Part shown: in pieces, positions 1-8,702 of the stretch
How the letters are laid out: each line of letters begins with the position of its first letter
How positions within the stretch are numbered: the first letter of the stretch is position 1
Assembly (NCBI GenBank): GCA_944393215.1
Contig: CALXZL010000007.1
Span: 1-64,000 of the forward strand
Direction: 5' to 3'
DNA from: an uncultured Alphaproteobacteria bacterium
GTDB taxonomy: Bacteria; Pseudomonadota; Alphaproteobacteria; RF32; CAG-239
DNA: 64,000 nt
Translations under genes and position numbers: made by a program
Notes under the pieces: generated by a model
Databases searched by the model: none
Told to the model about the DNA's origin: nothing
Seen by the model: only the letters and a program-made list of their open reading frames with translations

Positions 1-33
1 ACAGCTGCTCATTTTTGTACCGGCACTAGATAA
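1..33 (+). CDS. 3' end of an upstream gene (tail only)
   Basis: Frame 1 reads ten codons (ending CTGTR) to a TAG stop at 31-33, seven bases before a strong terminator. The position of the stop relative to the hairpin is the only support; ten residues are too few to name the protein. A gene on the other strand ending further left would also fit, because the terminator is bidirectional. Confidence 0.3.
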   Translation, partial: TAAHFCTGTR

Positions 34-39
34 ATTAAA

Positions 40-79
40 CAAAAAAAACTCTCGGTGGATTTATCCGAGAGTTTTTTTG
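40..79. terminator. Bidirectional rho-independent terminator
   Basis: An 8 bp perfect stem (48-55 pairs with 65-72, core CTCTCGG/CCGAGAG) is flanked by an A-run on the left and a T-run on the right, so it can act on both strands. It closes whatever gene lies to the left of the window. Confidence 0.9.
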
Positions 80-348
80 TTTTAAAATAAAGTTACATAT
101 CCAAATTTACTTGCTGTCCGACACCAATAGTTAGTGATTAAGCTCTGCCATATTTGTTTTCACCTTCCCTTCATTTTAAACTTTAGAGATCATAAACATA
201 ATATAGCGCTGTTTGCTCTTACATACCTTCATGTCTGATATGTTTGCTATATGTAACAACCATTTATTTGGTTTTATAATTCTTGGAAATGATTCTCCAA
301 AGCTATGGCTAATATGAAACAGCTTTGATTATACGACATTATGAAACT

Positions 349-368
349 CCACCGGCTAATGCCGGTGG
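349..368. repeat. IS200-type right-end hairpin
   Basis: CCACCGGC (349-356) pairs perfectly with GCCGGTGG (361-368) around TAAT, immediately after the tnpA stop codon. In this family such imperfectly palindromic ends are the recognition structures bound by the TnpA dimer. Confidence 0.8.
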
Positions 369-370
369 TA

Positions 371-811
371 TCATTTTAGTTCAAGCCAAGCTTGCCCCAT
401 ATCTTCGCGCCCTTGGTGTTCAATGTAGCGTTGTATCACTGCCTCGTTGATACCAACAGTACTGACAAAATACCCATCCGACCAAACACTTTCCGTGCCA
501 AAATAACATTTTTTAAGAAACGGATAAGTTTTCTTCAAATCTCGTGCCGTATTAGATTTAATTATACGCACAACACTACCCACACTCATCTTTGGTGGAA
601 TAGATACCAGAAGATGTATATGATCTTTGTCATAGTTTTGTTCAATGAACTCTATTTGTGGGTAGTGCTCATGAATTTCTCCTAGCCGTTTCTTAAAAAA
701 TCCATATACGCCAGCATTAAATATCTTCTTACGGTATTTTGTCACTATCACTATATGATAATGGCAGTGATACACGCAATTACTCTGTTTTCTATATATT
801 ACCTGTTCCAT
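371..811 (-). CDS. tnpA: IS200/IS605 family Y1 (HUH) transposase TnpA
   Basis: Single-strand DNA transposase of 146 residues, the usual size of TnpA. The HUH metal-binding motif is visible as HIHLL (His64 and His66) and the catalytic tyrosine as Tyr129 in QRYIEHQG. The conserved CHYHIVIVTKYR stretch near the N-terminus is typical. The start ATG follows a good Shine-Dalgarno (AAGGAGAT). All catalytic residues are present, so the gene looks functional. The family cuts and joins the top strand of its ends as single-stranded DNA, usually on the lagging-strand template. No accessory tnpB lies beside it. Confidence 0.95.
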   Translation of the reverse strand: MEQVIYRKQSNCVYHCHYHIVIVTKYRKKIFNAGVYGFFKKRLGEIHEHYPQIEFIEQNYDKDHIHLLVSIPPKMSVGSVVRIIKSNTARDLKKTYPFLKKCYFGTESVWSDGYFVSTVGINEAVIQRYIEHQGREDMGQAWLELK

Positions 812-849
812 ATCTCCTTTATAGCGCGAAGATATGGGTATGTCTACAT

Positions 850-869
850 CTACCTGCTTACGCAGGTAG
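850..869. repeat. IS200-type left-end hairpin
   Basis: CTACCTGC (850-857) pairs with GCAGGTAG (862-869) around TTAC, about 40 bases upstream of the tnpA start. Its size and loop length match the hairpin on the other side of the gene. Confidence 0.75.
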
Positions 870-887
870 TGTTACGTTCGAATCATA

Positions 888-917
888 AAAAAAAGGGCGG
901 AAAATCCGCCCTTTTTC
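888..917 (-). terminator. Terminator of the psd-pssA operon
   Basis: GGGCGG (895-900) pairs with CCGCCC (906-911), flanked by A and T runs. It lies directly after the pssA stop on the minus strand and separates the operon from the insertion sequence. Confidence 0.9.
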
Positions 918-933
918 TCTTTAGTGTTTTTGC

Positions 934-1710
934 TTATTCCGCTTCAAATTTGTGTTTTTCTTTTAAAAATACAATTACACCTACCGGAATCGATAAGGCA
1001 TAAAGCACTGTTAAAGTTCCTAATGTCAGCCAGGGTTGGGTGATGATGAAACTTGCAAATAAGGCAACAAATAACATCATCGGCATAAACATATAAGTCG
1101 GAACTTTTAATTTTTTGGTGGAAAAAGTGGGAATCCTGCTCACCATTAAAAATGCAACAACGCATAAAACCGTGGCGCAAAATCCGTGCGTGCGAACAAA
1201 TGTCCACTCCGGCATTTCAAATGATATCATAACCGGCATCATGGCTAATGCTGCCGCTGCCGGAGCCGGTACACCAACAAAGAAGTGTGACCAATATTCC
1301 GGTTGCGGTTCTTCTTCCAACATGGTGTTGAAACGCGCTAAACGCATTGCCATGCCTATGCTCATCAATAAGCAGAAAAACCAGCCGAATTTCGGTAAAT
1401 CAAACAATGCCCATTGATATAGCAATATTGCCGGGGCAACACCAAAACTTACAAAATCTGACAGAGAATCTAACTCAGCGCCAAATTTGGTGGAGCCTTT
1501 TAACATACGAGCAACGCGTCCGTCCAAACCATCAAAAAATGCGGCAATGAATACGCATAAAACCGCTTTTACCCAATCTTCCTGTATGGAATATCTTATG
1601 GATGTTACTCCCGCACATAATGCCAGCATGGTAACAATATTGGGCGCAATCTTTCTGAAAGGCAAAGATGTTAACTTGTGCCTTATCATCATCTTATTTT
1701 GTTGTTCCAT
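934..1710 (-). CDS. pssA: CDP-diacylglycerol--serine O-phosphatidyltransferase
   Basis: Makes phosphatidylserine from CDP-diacylglycerol and serine in the inner membrane, the first committed step to phosphatidylethanolamine. The 258-residue protein shows the CDP-alcohol phosphotransferase signature DG-x2-AR-x8-G-x3-D-x3-D (from FDGLDGRVARML to ELDSLSDF, about residues 60-85) and several hydrophobic segments. It is the integral-membrane (type II) class, as in Bacillus and alphaproteobacteria, rather than the peripheral E. coli class. Its ATG overlaps the psd stop by one base (TAATG), so the two are translationally coupled; psd comes first in the transcript. The product of PssA is the substrate of Psd. 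Confidence 0.96.
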   Translation of the reverse strand: MEQQNKMMIRHKLTSLPFRKIAPNIVTMLALCAGVTSIRYSIQEDWVKAVLCVFIAAFFDGLDGRVARMLKGSTKFGAELDSLSDFVSFGVAPAILLYQWALFDLPKFGWFFCLLMSIGMAMRLARFNTMLEEEPQPEYWSHFFVGVPAPAAAALAMMPVMISFEMPEWTFVRTHGFCATVLCVVAFLMVSRIPTFSTKKLKVPTYMFMPMMLFVALFASFIITQPWLTLGTLTVLYALSIPVGVIVFLKEKHKFEAE

Positions 1711-2417
1711 TATCTGATTGCCCCTTTAACTTGACCGGCACCATTGGTTAAATTGGCAATTATCGTTTCGCCGGCTACCATTGTTTGTCCTAAGCAAACT
1801 TGCGGTTCTACGCCTTCAGGCAAATATACATCTAATCTCGAGCCAAAACGAATCAAGCCAAAGCGCTCTCCGGCTTTGTATTCCATGCCTTCTGAGGCTT
1901 CACATAATATGCGTCGCGCCAATAAACCCGCAATTTGCACAAAACATATCTTCTTGCCGCTCTTGGTCTTCATGGCTAAAAGCTGACGTTCGTTGTCTTT
2001 GCTGGCTTTGTCCAACGTGGCATTAATAAATTTGCCCGGAATATAAACCGATTTAATAATCGTTCCGGTTGACGGAGCTCGGTTAACATGAACATTAAAC
2101 ACACTCATAAAAACACTTACTCGCGTGAATTTTTCGTCCCCAAGACCTAATTCTTCCGGTGCTTTGACTTTTGTTATCATCTGTACAATACCGTCCGCCG
2201 GAGAAACAACAACATCTTCTATTTCCGGCGTTATTCTTTCAGGATCGCGAAAAAAATAAAAACACCATACGGTCAAAATTAATCCTATCCAGCCCAATGG
2301 TTGCCATATCATTGCCAGTAACGCTGTTACTGCCGCAAAGATTCCGACAAAGCGCCAGCCTTCATTATTTATGTTGGGCAATATATAGCGGCGCCATGAT
2401 ATATCTATTGTTTTCAT
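1710..2417 (-). CDS. psd: Phosphatidylserine decarboxylase proenzyme (short form)
   Basis: Converts phosphatidylserine to phosphatidylethanolamine. The protein has 235 residues, matching the short bacterial Psd subfamily. An N-terminal hydrophobic region (about residues 20-55, VTALLAMIW and [15 protein letters not shown]) anchors it. FNVHVNRAP is the family histidine motif, and the C-terminal [10 protein letters not shown] holds the Gly-Ser pair where the proenzyme cleaves itself to create the pyruvoyl group. A Shine-Dalgarno (AAGGAAT) precedes the ATG. It is the first gene of the psd-pssA pair. Confidence 0.96.
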   Translation of the reverse strand: MKTIDISWRRYILPNINNEGWRFVGIFAAVTALLAMIWQPLGWIGLILTVWCFYFFRDPERITPEIEDVVVSPADGIVQMITKVKAPEELGLGDEKFTRVSVFMSVFNVHVNRAPSTGTIIKSVYIPGKFINATLDKASKDNERQLLAMKTKSGKKICFVQIAGLLARRILCEASEGMEYKAGERFGLIRFGSRLDVYLPEGVEPQVCLGQTMVAGETIIANLTNGAGQVKGAIR

Positions 2418-2588
2418 ATCATTAATTCCTTATAAATCATTGTGTTTGCTTTGCCGGGACGCTGTCTCCTGCCGCAAAGCACAAAAGAACTATTTGCTTT
2501 TGCTCTTTTACTCAAACATATTTTTGCATAAGACTCAAGTTTTATGTTGCATTTATTATTTTTTCTTTGTATAACCATTTCTGTTGAT

Positions 2589-2675
2589 GCGCTTGTGGCG
2601 GAACAGGTAGACGCTGCAGACTTAAAATCTGTTGGGAGCAATCCCGTGCCGGTTCGATTCCGGCCTAGCGCACCA
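2589..2675 (+). tRNA. trnL: tRNA-Leu (anticodon UAA)
   Basis: An 87-nt cloverleaf with long variable arm and encoded CCA (2673-2675). The anticodon loop CTTAAAA at 2621-2627 places TAA at 2623-2625. The T-arm is GCCGG-TTCGATT-CCGGC (2648-2664). The acceptor stem GCGCTTG/CTAGCGC has one T-T mismatch at the sixth pair. The long variable arm is as expected for a class II leucine tRNA. Confidence 0.95.
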
Positions 2676-2680
2676 TTTAT

Positions 2681-2743
2681 AAAAAAGCACCTTTCTGAAC
2701 TGTCCAACTTTTGGGGTACACATCATTCTTAAGGTGCTTTTTT
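2681..2743. terminator. tRNA-Leu terminator with an unusually long loop
   Basis: AAAAGCACCTT (2683-2693) pairs with AAGGTGCTTTT (2731-2741) and is followed by T. The 37-base loop is much longer than in the other terminators here. The loop holds TGTCCAACTTTTGGGGTACA, which could be a scar from an insertion inside a once short GCACC/GGTGC hairpin; that is a guess. Confidence 0.7.
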
Positions 2744-2765
2744 GTTGCGCTTTCCTTGTATTTTT

Positions 2766-3872
2766 TTATATTTTATCTAAAATAATCGGATATTTTCGAA
2801 GCATTTTTCGAAAGAGTTTGATTGCTTCTTTTCTATCCAATATTTTCGGTAGTTTGAGGGTAACACTATCGGTATTAATTTGTTTTCCCGTCCTATCAAT
2901 CAGGCAATATTTATTGTTTACGGCTACTATTGACTCTCCATTGCAAAATTCTCCGGCTTTATCAAAAATTATCGGAATCATGATTTTCCCGCTACTATCC
3001 ATATACCCCCAATGCTTATGCCATGAAACCCGTTTTAGCTCTTCTCGGCTGCTTATGTTTGTTGAAATGTTATCCCCTTTATCGGGTAACTTTTTAACTC
3101 TGTATTTCCCGTATTCATCTCTGAAAATGACTGTTCCGCTTGCTGTTATATCTTCAACCGACTTATTGGCAAAAGTGATTATTTCTTTGCCTTGATAATC
3201 AATAATTGTCTGCCAGGAATAAGCTTTGCCTAAATATTCAAAATTTCTTTTTATGCACCAATATTTACCGTTAGACCAATAATCCTCAATATATTCCAAA
3301 TTAAAATTATATTGTTTTTGCAAACGTTTTATTCGACTTATTCTTAAATTTAACAGTTTTACCTTGGCATAATTGGCAATGTTGCGATTTTTGGCGCTCA
3401 AATTAACCCAATTTTCAACAGGAGCGTTGCTTCTTATTATGGCATTATAAAAATTATCAAACAGTTCTTTATCAAAATTGTCTTTAAGGCAAAATTCTTC
3501 AAAACCGTGCAAATCTACATATTTTTTCAAATCTTCGGACACAAATGCGGCAAGATTATACATATAATTAAGCAAGTCGTATTTCTTTTGTTTAAGCAGA
3601 ACGGAGATATATTCTGGAGAGTGCGACTCATTTCTTGGGAAAAGACTCAAAATTCGCAAAATTGCAGCGCGTGACAGCAGATTGCTTTCACGCTCTAATT
3701 TGTTTTTGTCAATAGTTATACGTATAGGCTTTGCAAGGGTAAATTTTACATAATAAAAAAAGGGCAAAGCAAATTCCATGCAGTAACAATAACAGTCATT
3801 TTCTTGTTTTTGACGGTAAATTTTGATCCATTTGGAGATAAATAAATCTTGATATAATTGTTTTTTTGTCAT
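2766..3872 (-). CDS. WG-repeat-like protein of unknown function
   Basis: A 368-residue protein without signal peptide. The N-terminal 200 residues are basic, rich in Asn, Lys and Tyr, and not recognised. The C-terminal part carries a WG (KWG)-type beta repeat: HWGYMDSSGKIMIP followed by FDKAGEFCNGESIVAV and LIDRTGKQI (about residues 285-335), with a weaker preceding copy around IIDYQGKEIITFANKS. WG repeats occur in many host-associated bacteria and are thought to be beta-hairpin binding modules; no enzymatic role is apparent. The start ATG has a GAGG Shine-Dalgarno. It is a single-gene unit between tRNA-Leu and the antiporter gene. Confidence 0.75.
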   Translation of the reverse strand: MTKKQLYQDLFISKWIKIYRQKQENDCYCYCMEFALPFFYYVKFTLAKPIRITIDKNKLERESNLLSRAAILRILSLFPRNESHSPEYISVLLKQKKYDLLNYMYNLAAFVSEDLKKYVDLHGFEEFCLKDNFDKELFDNFYNAIIRSNAPVENWVNLSAKNRNIANYAKVKLLNLRISRIKRLQKQYNFNLEYIEDYWSNGKYWCIKRNFEYLGKAYSWQTIIDYQGKEIITFANKSVEDITASGTVIFRDEYGKYRVKKLPDKGDNISTNISSREELKRVSWHKHWGYMDSSGKIMIPIIFDKAGEFCNGESIVAVNNKYCLIDRTGKQINTDSVTLKLPKILDRKEAIKLFRKMLRKYPIILDKI

Positions 3873-3994
3873 TATTCGCCTCTATATTTTATTATTTAAT
3901 ATAGTAACAGCTCATGACAAAATATGACGCAGTATAATTTTGCTGAGAATTTATATTCTATTGACCTTTGAAATTTGAGTATTGTATTAATCTC

Positions 3995-4104
3995 TTATAC
4001 ATCAAAATCGGCTACAATCATTCGGTTTGACGGCACTCGTCGGCAAAAACGGTGTTGTGTTGACACCTTGACTGTTAGTCCCAAGTAAACTCAAGGTTTT
4101 TGTA
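3995..4104 (+). ncRNA. Candidate small RNA
   Basis: A promoter-like pair (TTGACC at 3961-3966, 18-base spacer, TATTAA at 3985-3990) is followed about 75 bases later by a plus-strand terminator: ACCTTGA (4065-4071) pairs with TCAAGGT (4091-4097), then a short T-run. An inner hairpin GGTGT/ACACC lies at 4051-4067 and would compete with it. No ORF lies between, and both neighbouring genes are on the minus strand, so the terminator has no gene to serve. No known RNA family is recognised. Confidence 0.3.
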
Positions 4105-4155
4105 TATCATTCACAAATCTGTCTTAGATTACTAAATTTGTTGCTTTTCCGCGCT

Positions 4156-6093
4156 TCATTTTTTCTCTGCTTCTACTGCCGCTTTTTCTTCCTCTTGCTC
4201 AGTTTTTCTGCCACGCAGGTTTGCTAAAAACTGGGCTTCCATTTTCATATATTGCGTTAATAACCAGCGCGATTGGAACAAAACCAAAACCGTACCACAA
4301 AGCATTAATAATATGACTTCTACATTTTCAGTTAAAAAATGGTGTACTACCGTAACAATAAAAAAGCATATCAGCAATAAACGCAAACTGGTCATCACGG
4401 CTAACGGAAGACGATTGCTCTTTTTTGCCATCCATAGCTTATAATAAATCTTTGCCAAAACACTGTTTGATACAAAAAAGTTGCGCACGTTTTCTATATT
4501 GGAAGCCCAGCCACTGCAAAAATCAAATCGATTTTCCAATTTTTGCACCATACCTTCTTTGACTTCTCCCTCAGGCGTATCTGTTCTTTTTTTCTTCCAA
4601 AAGAACAGCGATCTAACCACAGAAACAATAAAACTCGGCAATATTGCCTCCCAGCCTATTAAGGCTTTTAAAAACGGTGCCATTAAGACCAACGTAATTG
4701 TTGTGGTGCTTATTCTTCCCCATATTCCAGGAAACAGACTATGCATAAACGGTTGGATATAACTGCCTGAGATAATTATGATGAAATATAGTATCATTGA
4801 AAACAATATCAGACGCAAAAAGTAGTTCTTAAATAATTCTCCCCACATCTTTTCTTCTGACGGGGTTGCGTTTGGCGCAACTTCGGTTTTATTAAAATAT
4901 TCAACGAGTTTAACCGGCAATATTTTCATGAGCCTTTTATAAAACGGATCTGCAGCCTTTATCATCATCGGTGTGAAAAAGGTGGTGATAACGCAAACTG
5001 CCACAATTATCGGATAAACCCGGGCATTTAAGACTCCTAAACTCATTCCCAATGATGCAATAATAAAAGCAAATTCGCCGACCTGAGCCAATGAAAATCC
5101 TCCTGATATGGCAGTCTTGAGCGGTTGTCCCGAAACAATAAAGCCCAAACATGATAATGTGGTGTTTCCTACCATCACTATGGCGGTTATGACTAATATC
5201 GGTTTTGCATATTCAATAAATAATGCCGGATTGACCATCATACCGACAGATACAAAAAAGACAGCACCAAAAAAATCTTTCAGCGGTTTGATATTTTTTT
5301 CAATTTTTTCAATCAGCTCCGTTTCCGACAGAATAGAACCCATCAAAAAGGCTCCAAGCGCCGATGAAAAACCGAATCCCGTTGCTAATAATACCATACC
5401 GAAACACATGCTGACCGTGATTAAAAGCAACATTTCATCATTTAAATATTGACTGATTTTATTTAAAAATGTGGGGACTATGTATATGCCTATTATAAAG
5501 CACAAAATTAAGAAGAAAAGCAATTTTGAGGCGCTGATCAGCAACTGCCCGCCGTCAATACTGCTTCCAACGGCGATCATCGGAAGTATTACGAGGAGTA
5601 AAATGCCGACCAAATCTTCAACAACTAAAACTCCGAAAACCAAATCCGTAAATTTTTGCTTCTTGATATTTAAATCATCAAAGGCTTTTATGATAATGGT
5701 GGTGGAAGACATGGATATCATACTGCCTAAGAAAAAACTATCCATTGTTGACCAGCCTAAAAGCAAACCCGTACTATATCCGATAAATAACATGAATAGT
5801 ACATTGGAATTTGCCGTTATCATTGCTGATTTGCCCACGTTCATCATCTTCTTAAAACTAAATTCCAAACCTAAGCCGAATAATAAGAAAATTACACCGA
5901 TATCTCCCCATAGGGTTAGATTTTCTTTATCACTTACCGTGGGCAAAAGGTTAAAATACGGCCCGGCTAAAATTCCGGCTAAAACATAGCCTAATACTAT
6001 CGGTTGTTTGAATTTTTTACAAAATAAGGTTGTCAAACCGGCATAAATCGTGATTAAGGTCAAATCTACTATCAGCGTATGTATTGCGTGCAT
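4156..6093 (-). CDS. CPA2-family cation:proton antiporter (KefB/NhaS-like) with extra C-terminal membrane domain
   Basis: Predicted exchanger of Na+ or K+ for H+ in the inner membrane. Residues about 1-385 form the Na_H_Exchanger domain with some 12 membrane helices; typical CPA2 stretches are GYVLAGILAGP, FLLFGLGLEFS and VLVVEDLVGI. After it come four more hydrophobic segments (about 430-620) and a charged Glu/Lys-rich tail. There is no recognisable TrkA-N/RCK nucleotide-binding domain, so gating differs from E. coli KefB/KefC. Length is 645 residues. A Shine-Dalgarno (GAGGA) precedes the ATG. The LysR gene lies upstream on the same strand, 21 bases away, so the two may be co-transcribed. 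Confidence 0.9.
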   Translation of the reverse strand: MHAIHTLIVDLTLITIYAGLTTLFCKKFKQPIVLGYVLAGILAGPYFNLLPTVSDKENLTLWGDIGVIFLLFGLGLEFSFKKMMNVGKSAMITANSNVLFMLFIGYSTGLLLGWSTMDSFFLGSMISMSSTTIIIKAFDDLNIKKQKFTDLVFGVLVVEDLVGILLLVILPMIAVGSSIDGGQLLISASKLLFFLILCFIIGIYIVPTFLNKISQYLNDEMLLLITVSMCFGMVLLATGFGFSSALGAFLMGSILSETELIEKIEKNIKPLKDFFGAVFFVSVGMMVNPALFIEYAKPILVITAIVMVGNTTLSCLGFIVSGQPLKTAISGGFSLAQVGEFAFIIASLGMSLGVLNARVYPIIVAVCVITTFFTPMMIKAADPFYKRLMKILPVKLVEYFNKTEVAPNATPSEEKMWGELFKNYFLRLILFSMILYFIIIISGSYIQPFMHSLFPGIWGRISTTTITLVLMAPFLKALIGWEAILPSFIVSVVRSLFFWKKKRTDTPEGEVKEGMVQKLENRFDFCSGWASNIENVRNFFVSNSVLAKIYYKLWMAKKSNRLPLAVMTSLRLLLICFFIVTVVHHFLTENVEVILLMLCGTVLVLFQSRWLLTQYMKMEAQFLANLRGRKTEQEEEKAAVEAEKK

Positions 6094-6114
6094 TAAGAAT
6101 CCTCAAAATTTTTA

Positions 6115-6996
6115 TTATAATTCTTGTAACAAGTCTTTATAATAGTTTAATACCACACGATTTTTGGCAATATCTTTACTTCCCTGATGCGTTATCAGAT
6201 GCAAAGAAATGTTGCTCCGACACGGTAAATGGTCCAGATAGAGCATTCCTTCTTGCTTGAAACGTAACGGCATTATTCCTATTCCTAAGCCATTTTTTAA
6301 GACTTCATACATATAATAACTGACATTAGTTGCAAAATTATTACTTTTTGATTTTTTTAAAACATCTTCCCAACCTTCTATATATTTTTCATAGCCTATT
6401 TTATTTATCAATCGGTGGTTGGCGGTTAAATCTTCCATATCCCGCGGATAACCATATTTACTGATGTATTGCGGTGAGGCAAAAAATCCTAATTCTACTT
6501 TTTTTGATAATATTACAACAGAATCCGAATCTGCCGGAATATGCGGCGATATCATTATGTCAAAATCTGATAAGGGAACTGTTTTCCTTCCTTCTTCACT
6601 GTTTATATATTGTAATAATTTTATCTGCGGATAGTGTTCGCAAAAATATTGCAAATCTTTGCTGAATATTCCCGAGGCGGCGATCGAGGATATGGAAATT
6701 CTGACTTCTCCAGATATTTCTTTTTTGTCTTCAATGTTGCTCTTTATATTATCCAGGACACCTTCTATTATTTCCGATTTTTTCAATAATTCTTTTCCAC
6801 GCGGTGTCAAATAAGATCCCCTGACATTGCTCGACAGCACTTTATACCCTAATTCTTGTTCCAAATTATCAATATATTTATTCAACGTATCCAATGATAC
6901 ACCGAATTTTTGTGCTGCCTGTTTTTTACCGGCATATTTTTCTATGATTTTGAGATAACATATGGCTTGCAATATATTAATGTCTTTGATATTCAT
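6115..6996 (-). CDS. LysR-family transcriptional regulator
   Basis: DNA-binding activator or repressor. The N-terminal winged helix-turn-helix covers about residues 1-60 (ICYLKIIEKYAGKKQAAQ, then LGYKVLSSNVRGSYLTPRG), followed by the periplasmic-binding-like effector domain (KVELGFFASPQYI). I chose the ATG at 6996 because GAAGG lies six bases upstream; the longer reading frame would start at a TTG at 7020 with no Shine-Dalgarno. It is transcribed away from the flavin reductase gene across an 84-base gap, the usual arrangement for a LysR regulator and its target. The antiporter downstream may be a second target. The ligand is unknown. Confidence 0.9.
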   Translation of the reverse strand: MNIKDINILQAICYLKIIEKYAGKKQAAQKFGVSLDTLNKYIDNLEQELGYKVLSSNVRGSYLTPRGKELLKKSEIIEGVLDNIKSNIEDKKEISGEVRISISSIAASGIFSKDLQYFCEHYPQIKLLQYINSEEGRKTVPLSDFDIMISPHIPADSDSVVILSKKVELGFFASPQYISKYGYPRDMEDLTANHRLINKIGYEKYIEGWEDVLKKSKSNNFATNVSYYMYEVLKNGLGIGIMPLRFKQEGMLYLDHLPCRSNISLHLITHQGSKDIAKNRVVLNYYKDLLQEL

Positions 6997-7080
6997 TTTT
7001 GCCTTCACTGACTTGCACAATAAAATAAATAGTTTATAATTTAGCTTAATTTAATTACTAATAATTGTAAAGGATTTCTT

Positions 7081-7752
7081 ATGACAAAAATTACGTGGAA
7101 ACCAGGTACGCTGCTTGCCCCGGTACCTCCGGCTCTCATTTCTTGCGGAACTGTTGATAAACCTAATGTTATGACTGCGGCTTGGACCGGAATTATTGCC
7201 TCTGATCCTGCGATGACTTATGTTTCCATCCGTCCCTCCAGATTTTCTCATAAATTGATTAAAGAAAGCGGTGAATTTGTTATTAATCTTACCAATTTGC
7301 CTTTGGTTAATGCCGCTGATTGGTGCGGTGTGAAATCGGGAAAAAATGTGGATAAATTCAAGGAAATGCACCTGACACCGGCTCCTTGTGCTCAAATTAA
7401 AGCTCCGCAGATTGAAGAGGCTCCCGTTTCCCTTGAGTGCAAAGTTAAAAATGTTGTCAATTACGGCTCTCATGATATGTTTTTGGCTGAAATTGTTGCC
7501 GTTAACGTTGATGACAGATATATTGACGAAGAGGGAAAACTTTGGCTGGAAAAAGCCGGCTTGATTGCTTATGTTCACGGTTTTTATTATACTCTCGGTC
7601 GGAAAATCGGCAAATTTGGATTTTCGGTTGAAAAAAATCCTAAAAAAATTAAAGAAAAGGATTTTGAACCGCATATTTCAACAAAACGCCCCACGTTTTC
7701 TTCCGAAAAAAAGAAAAAAATTTTTTCCGTTTCTCCTAAAAAGAGAAGATAA
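7081..7752 (+). CDS. Flavin reductase-like (flavoredoxin family) FMN-binding protein
   Basis: The N-terminal 180 residues match the FMN-binding split-barrel flavin reductase family: PVPPALISCGT, NVMTAAWTGIIASDP, YVSIRPSRFSHKLI and EFVINLTN are the characteristic flavin-binding strands. Such proteins reduce FMN or act as electron carriers. The last 45 residues are an unusual Lys/Arg-rich tail (KKIKEKDFEP through SPKKRR) without match in the core family, possibly nucleic-acid or membrane-surface binding. AAAGGA precedes the ATG. It is divergent from the LysR gene and closed by a terminator, so it is probably a single-gene unit under that regulator. Confidence 0.9.
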   Translation: MTKITWKPGTLLAPVPPALISCGTVDKPNVMTAAWTGIIASDPAMTYVSIRPSRFSHKLIKESGEFVINLTNLPLVNAADWCGVKSGKNVDKFKEMHLTPAPCAQIKAPQIEEAPVSLECKVKNVVNYGSHDMFLAEIVAVNVDDRYIDEEGKLWLEKAGLIAYVHGFYYTLGRKIGKFGFSVEKNPKKIKEKDFEPHISTKRPTFSSEKKKKIFSVSPKKRR

Positions 7753-7780
7753 AATTATCCGCATAATAAATCTTATTTCG

Positions 7781-7815
7781 AAGCCGCAGATTCTAAAGGT
7801 TTGCGGCTTTTTTAT
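7781..7815 (+). terminator. Terminator of the flavin reductase-like gene
   Basis: AAGCCGCA (7781-7788) pairs with TGCGGCTT (7802-7809), followed by T residues. Confidence 0.85.
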
Positions 7816-8040
7816 TTGTCGATTCCATCTCGATTCTTCATTTTCAGTCTATTTTGCGACAAAAAAATGCATTTTTTGCGACTATTTTTCTTTTTTTGTA
7901 CCGATTCTTTTTTAACCCACATCCTATCTACACCGCAATTTCCCTTGGGCTACAAAATATTATAGACCTAAAACTTGACAAAATTTTAAAAATTTGTTAT
8001 GCTTACTTGCGTAATGCAGAAAAACTTGGGAGTTTGATAA

Positions 8041-8658
8041 ATGCCTAATTTTGATGACACTAGAACCAAAGAATTTGAAAAATTATTTTCAGAAAAAGAT
8101 ATTGTCGGTCTGGAAAACTTTATTGAGAAAAATTTGGAATATAAAAAAATTTATGACCTATTCAAAGGGCGCTTCTACTTCGACACAAAAGATATTTTCA
8201 CGTTTAAGATATCTCCTAACCACCAAACAGCTGCCCTCATCTCTCTTCTCCTTGAAAAACAAAAATCCCTCTCCTTCTTCTCCTCCACCCCTCCTCAATA
8301 TAATCTTGAAATCTTAGTCGCCAGATACGGCAATGACGGAAATTTTCACCGCTCTGAACAAATTCGATACGATTATTCTGATAATATGAAATTTATTGAC
8401 CTGGAAGATGATGCTCTTCTCCTCTCTCAAATCGATAACCCCGAACAAGTCTTCCGACGTTTCCTTCGCACTTCTCACGACATGAACTCAATTCCAAAAC
8501 TCGAACTCTTAAATAAACAAGAGATTGAACTCAAAAAACAACAGCTCATTCTTATTCGTGATGAATATAAAAGCCGTATGGCGGGAAAAACGAAGGAACG
8601 GCAACCATTGCGTCCAAGTTTTATGGCTTTGGAAGGTCAATATAAACGCAGCGTTTAA
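8041..8658 (+). CDS. Hypothetical protein
   Basis: A 205-residue soluble protein I do not recognise. It has no signal peptide or membrane segment. The N-terminal half is rich in Phe, Lys and Asp (FDTKDIFTFKISPNHQTA); the last 60 residues are a predicted charged helix (LLNKQEIELKKQQLILIRDE). A Ser/Pro-rich strand SFFSSTPPQYNLE sits at about residues 79-91. The upstream 225 bases are very AT-rich with no gene. No strong Shine-Dalgarno precedes the ATG. The gene ends in a terminator shared with the convergent pepF. Confidence 0.7.
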   Translation: MPNFDDTRTKEFEKLFSEKDIVGLENFIEKNLEYKKIYDLFKGRFYFDTKDIFTFKISPNHQTAALISLLLEKQKSLSFFSSTPPQYNLEILVARYGNDGNFHRSEQIRYDYSDNMKFIDLEDDALLLSQIDNPEQVFRRFLRTSHDMNSIPKLELLNKQEIELKKQQLILIRDEYKSRMAGKTKERQPLRPSFMALEGQYKRSV

Positions 8659-8668
8659 TTGCTTATCA

Positions 8669-8697
8669 AAAAGGCGGAGTTTTCTCCGCCTTTTTTA
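8669..8697. terminator. Bidirectional terminator between convergent genes
   Basis: AAGGCGGAG (8671-8679) pairs with CTCCGCCTT (8684-8692) around TTTT, with flanking A and T runs. It serves the hypothetical gene at 8041 and the pepF transcript. Confidence 0.95.
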
Positions 8698-8702
8698 CTA
8701 GC

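Larger units (their letters stand above)
340..880 (-). mobile_element. IS200/IS605-family insertion sequence (single tnpA, no tnpB)
   Basis: One Y1 transposase gene is flanked by two imperfectly related subterminal hairpins, as in IS200/IS605 elements, which lack inverted repeats and move as single strands. The hairpin downstream of tnpA (349-368) has an 8 bp stem with a TAAT loop; the one upstream (850-869) has an 8 bp stem with a TTAC loop. Exact ends cannot be fixed without an empty site; 340 and 880 are approximate. The roughly 270 bases between the terminator at 79 and the hairpin at 349 show no gene. The element sits just beyond the terminator of pssA and interrupts nothing visible. Confidence 0.85.

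Noticed and set aside
2414-2707. 97-codon minus-strand frame over tRNA-Leu
   Set aside because: It is antisense to the tRNA and lacks a ribosome site.
7051-7674. 207-codon minus-strand frame opposite the flavin reductase-like gene
   Set aside because: Shadow of the plus-strand gene, which has clear family motifs and a Shine-Dalgarno; the antisense product is Phe/Asn/Ile-rich with no motif.
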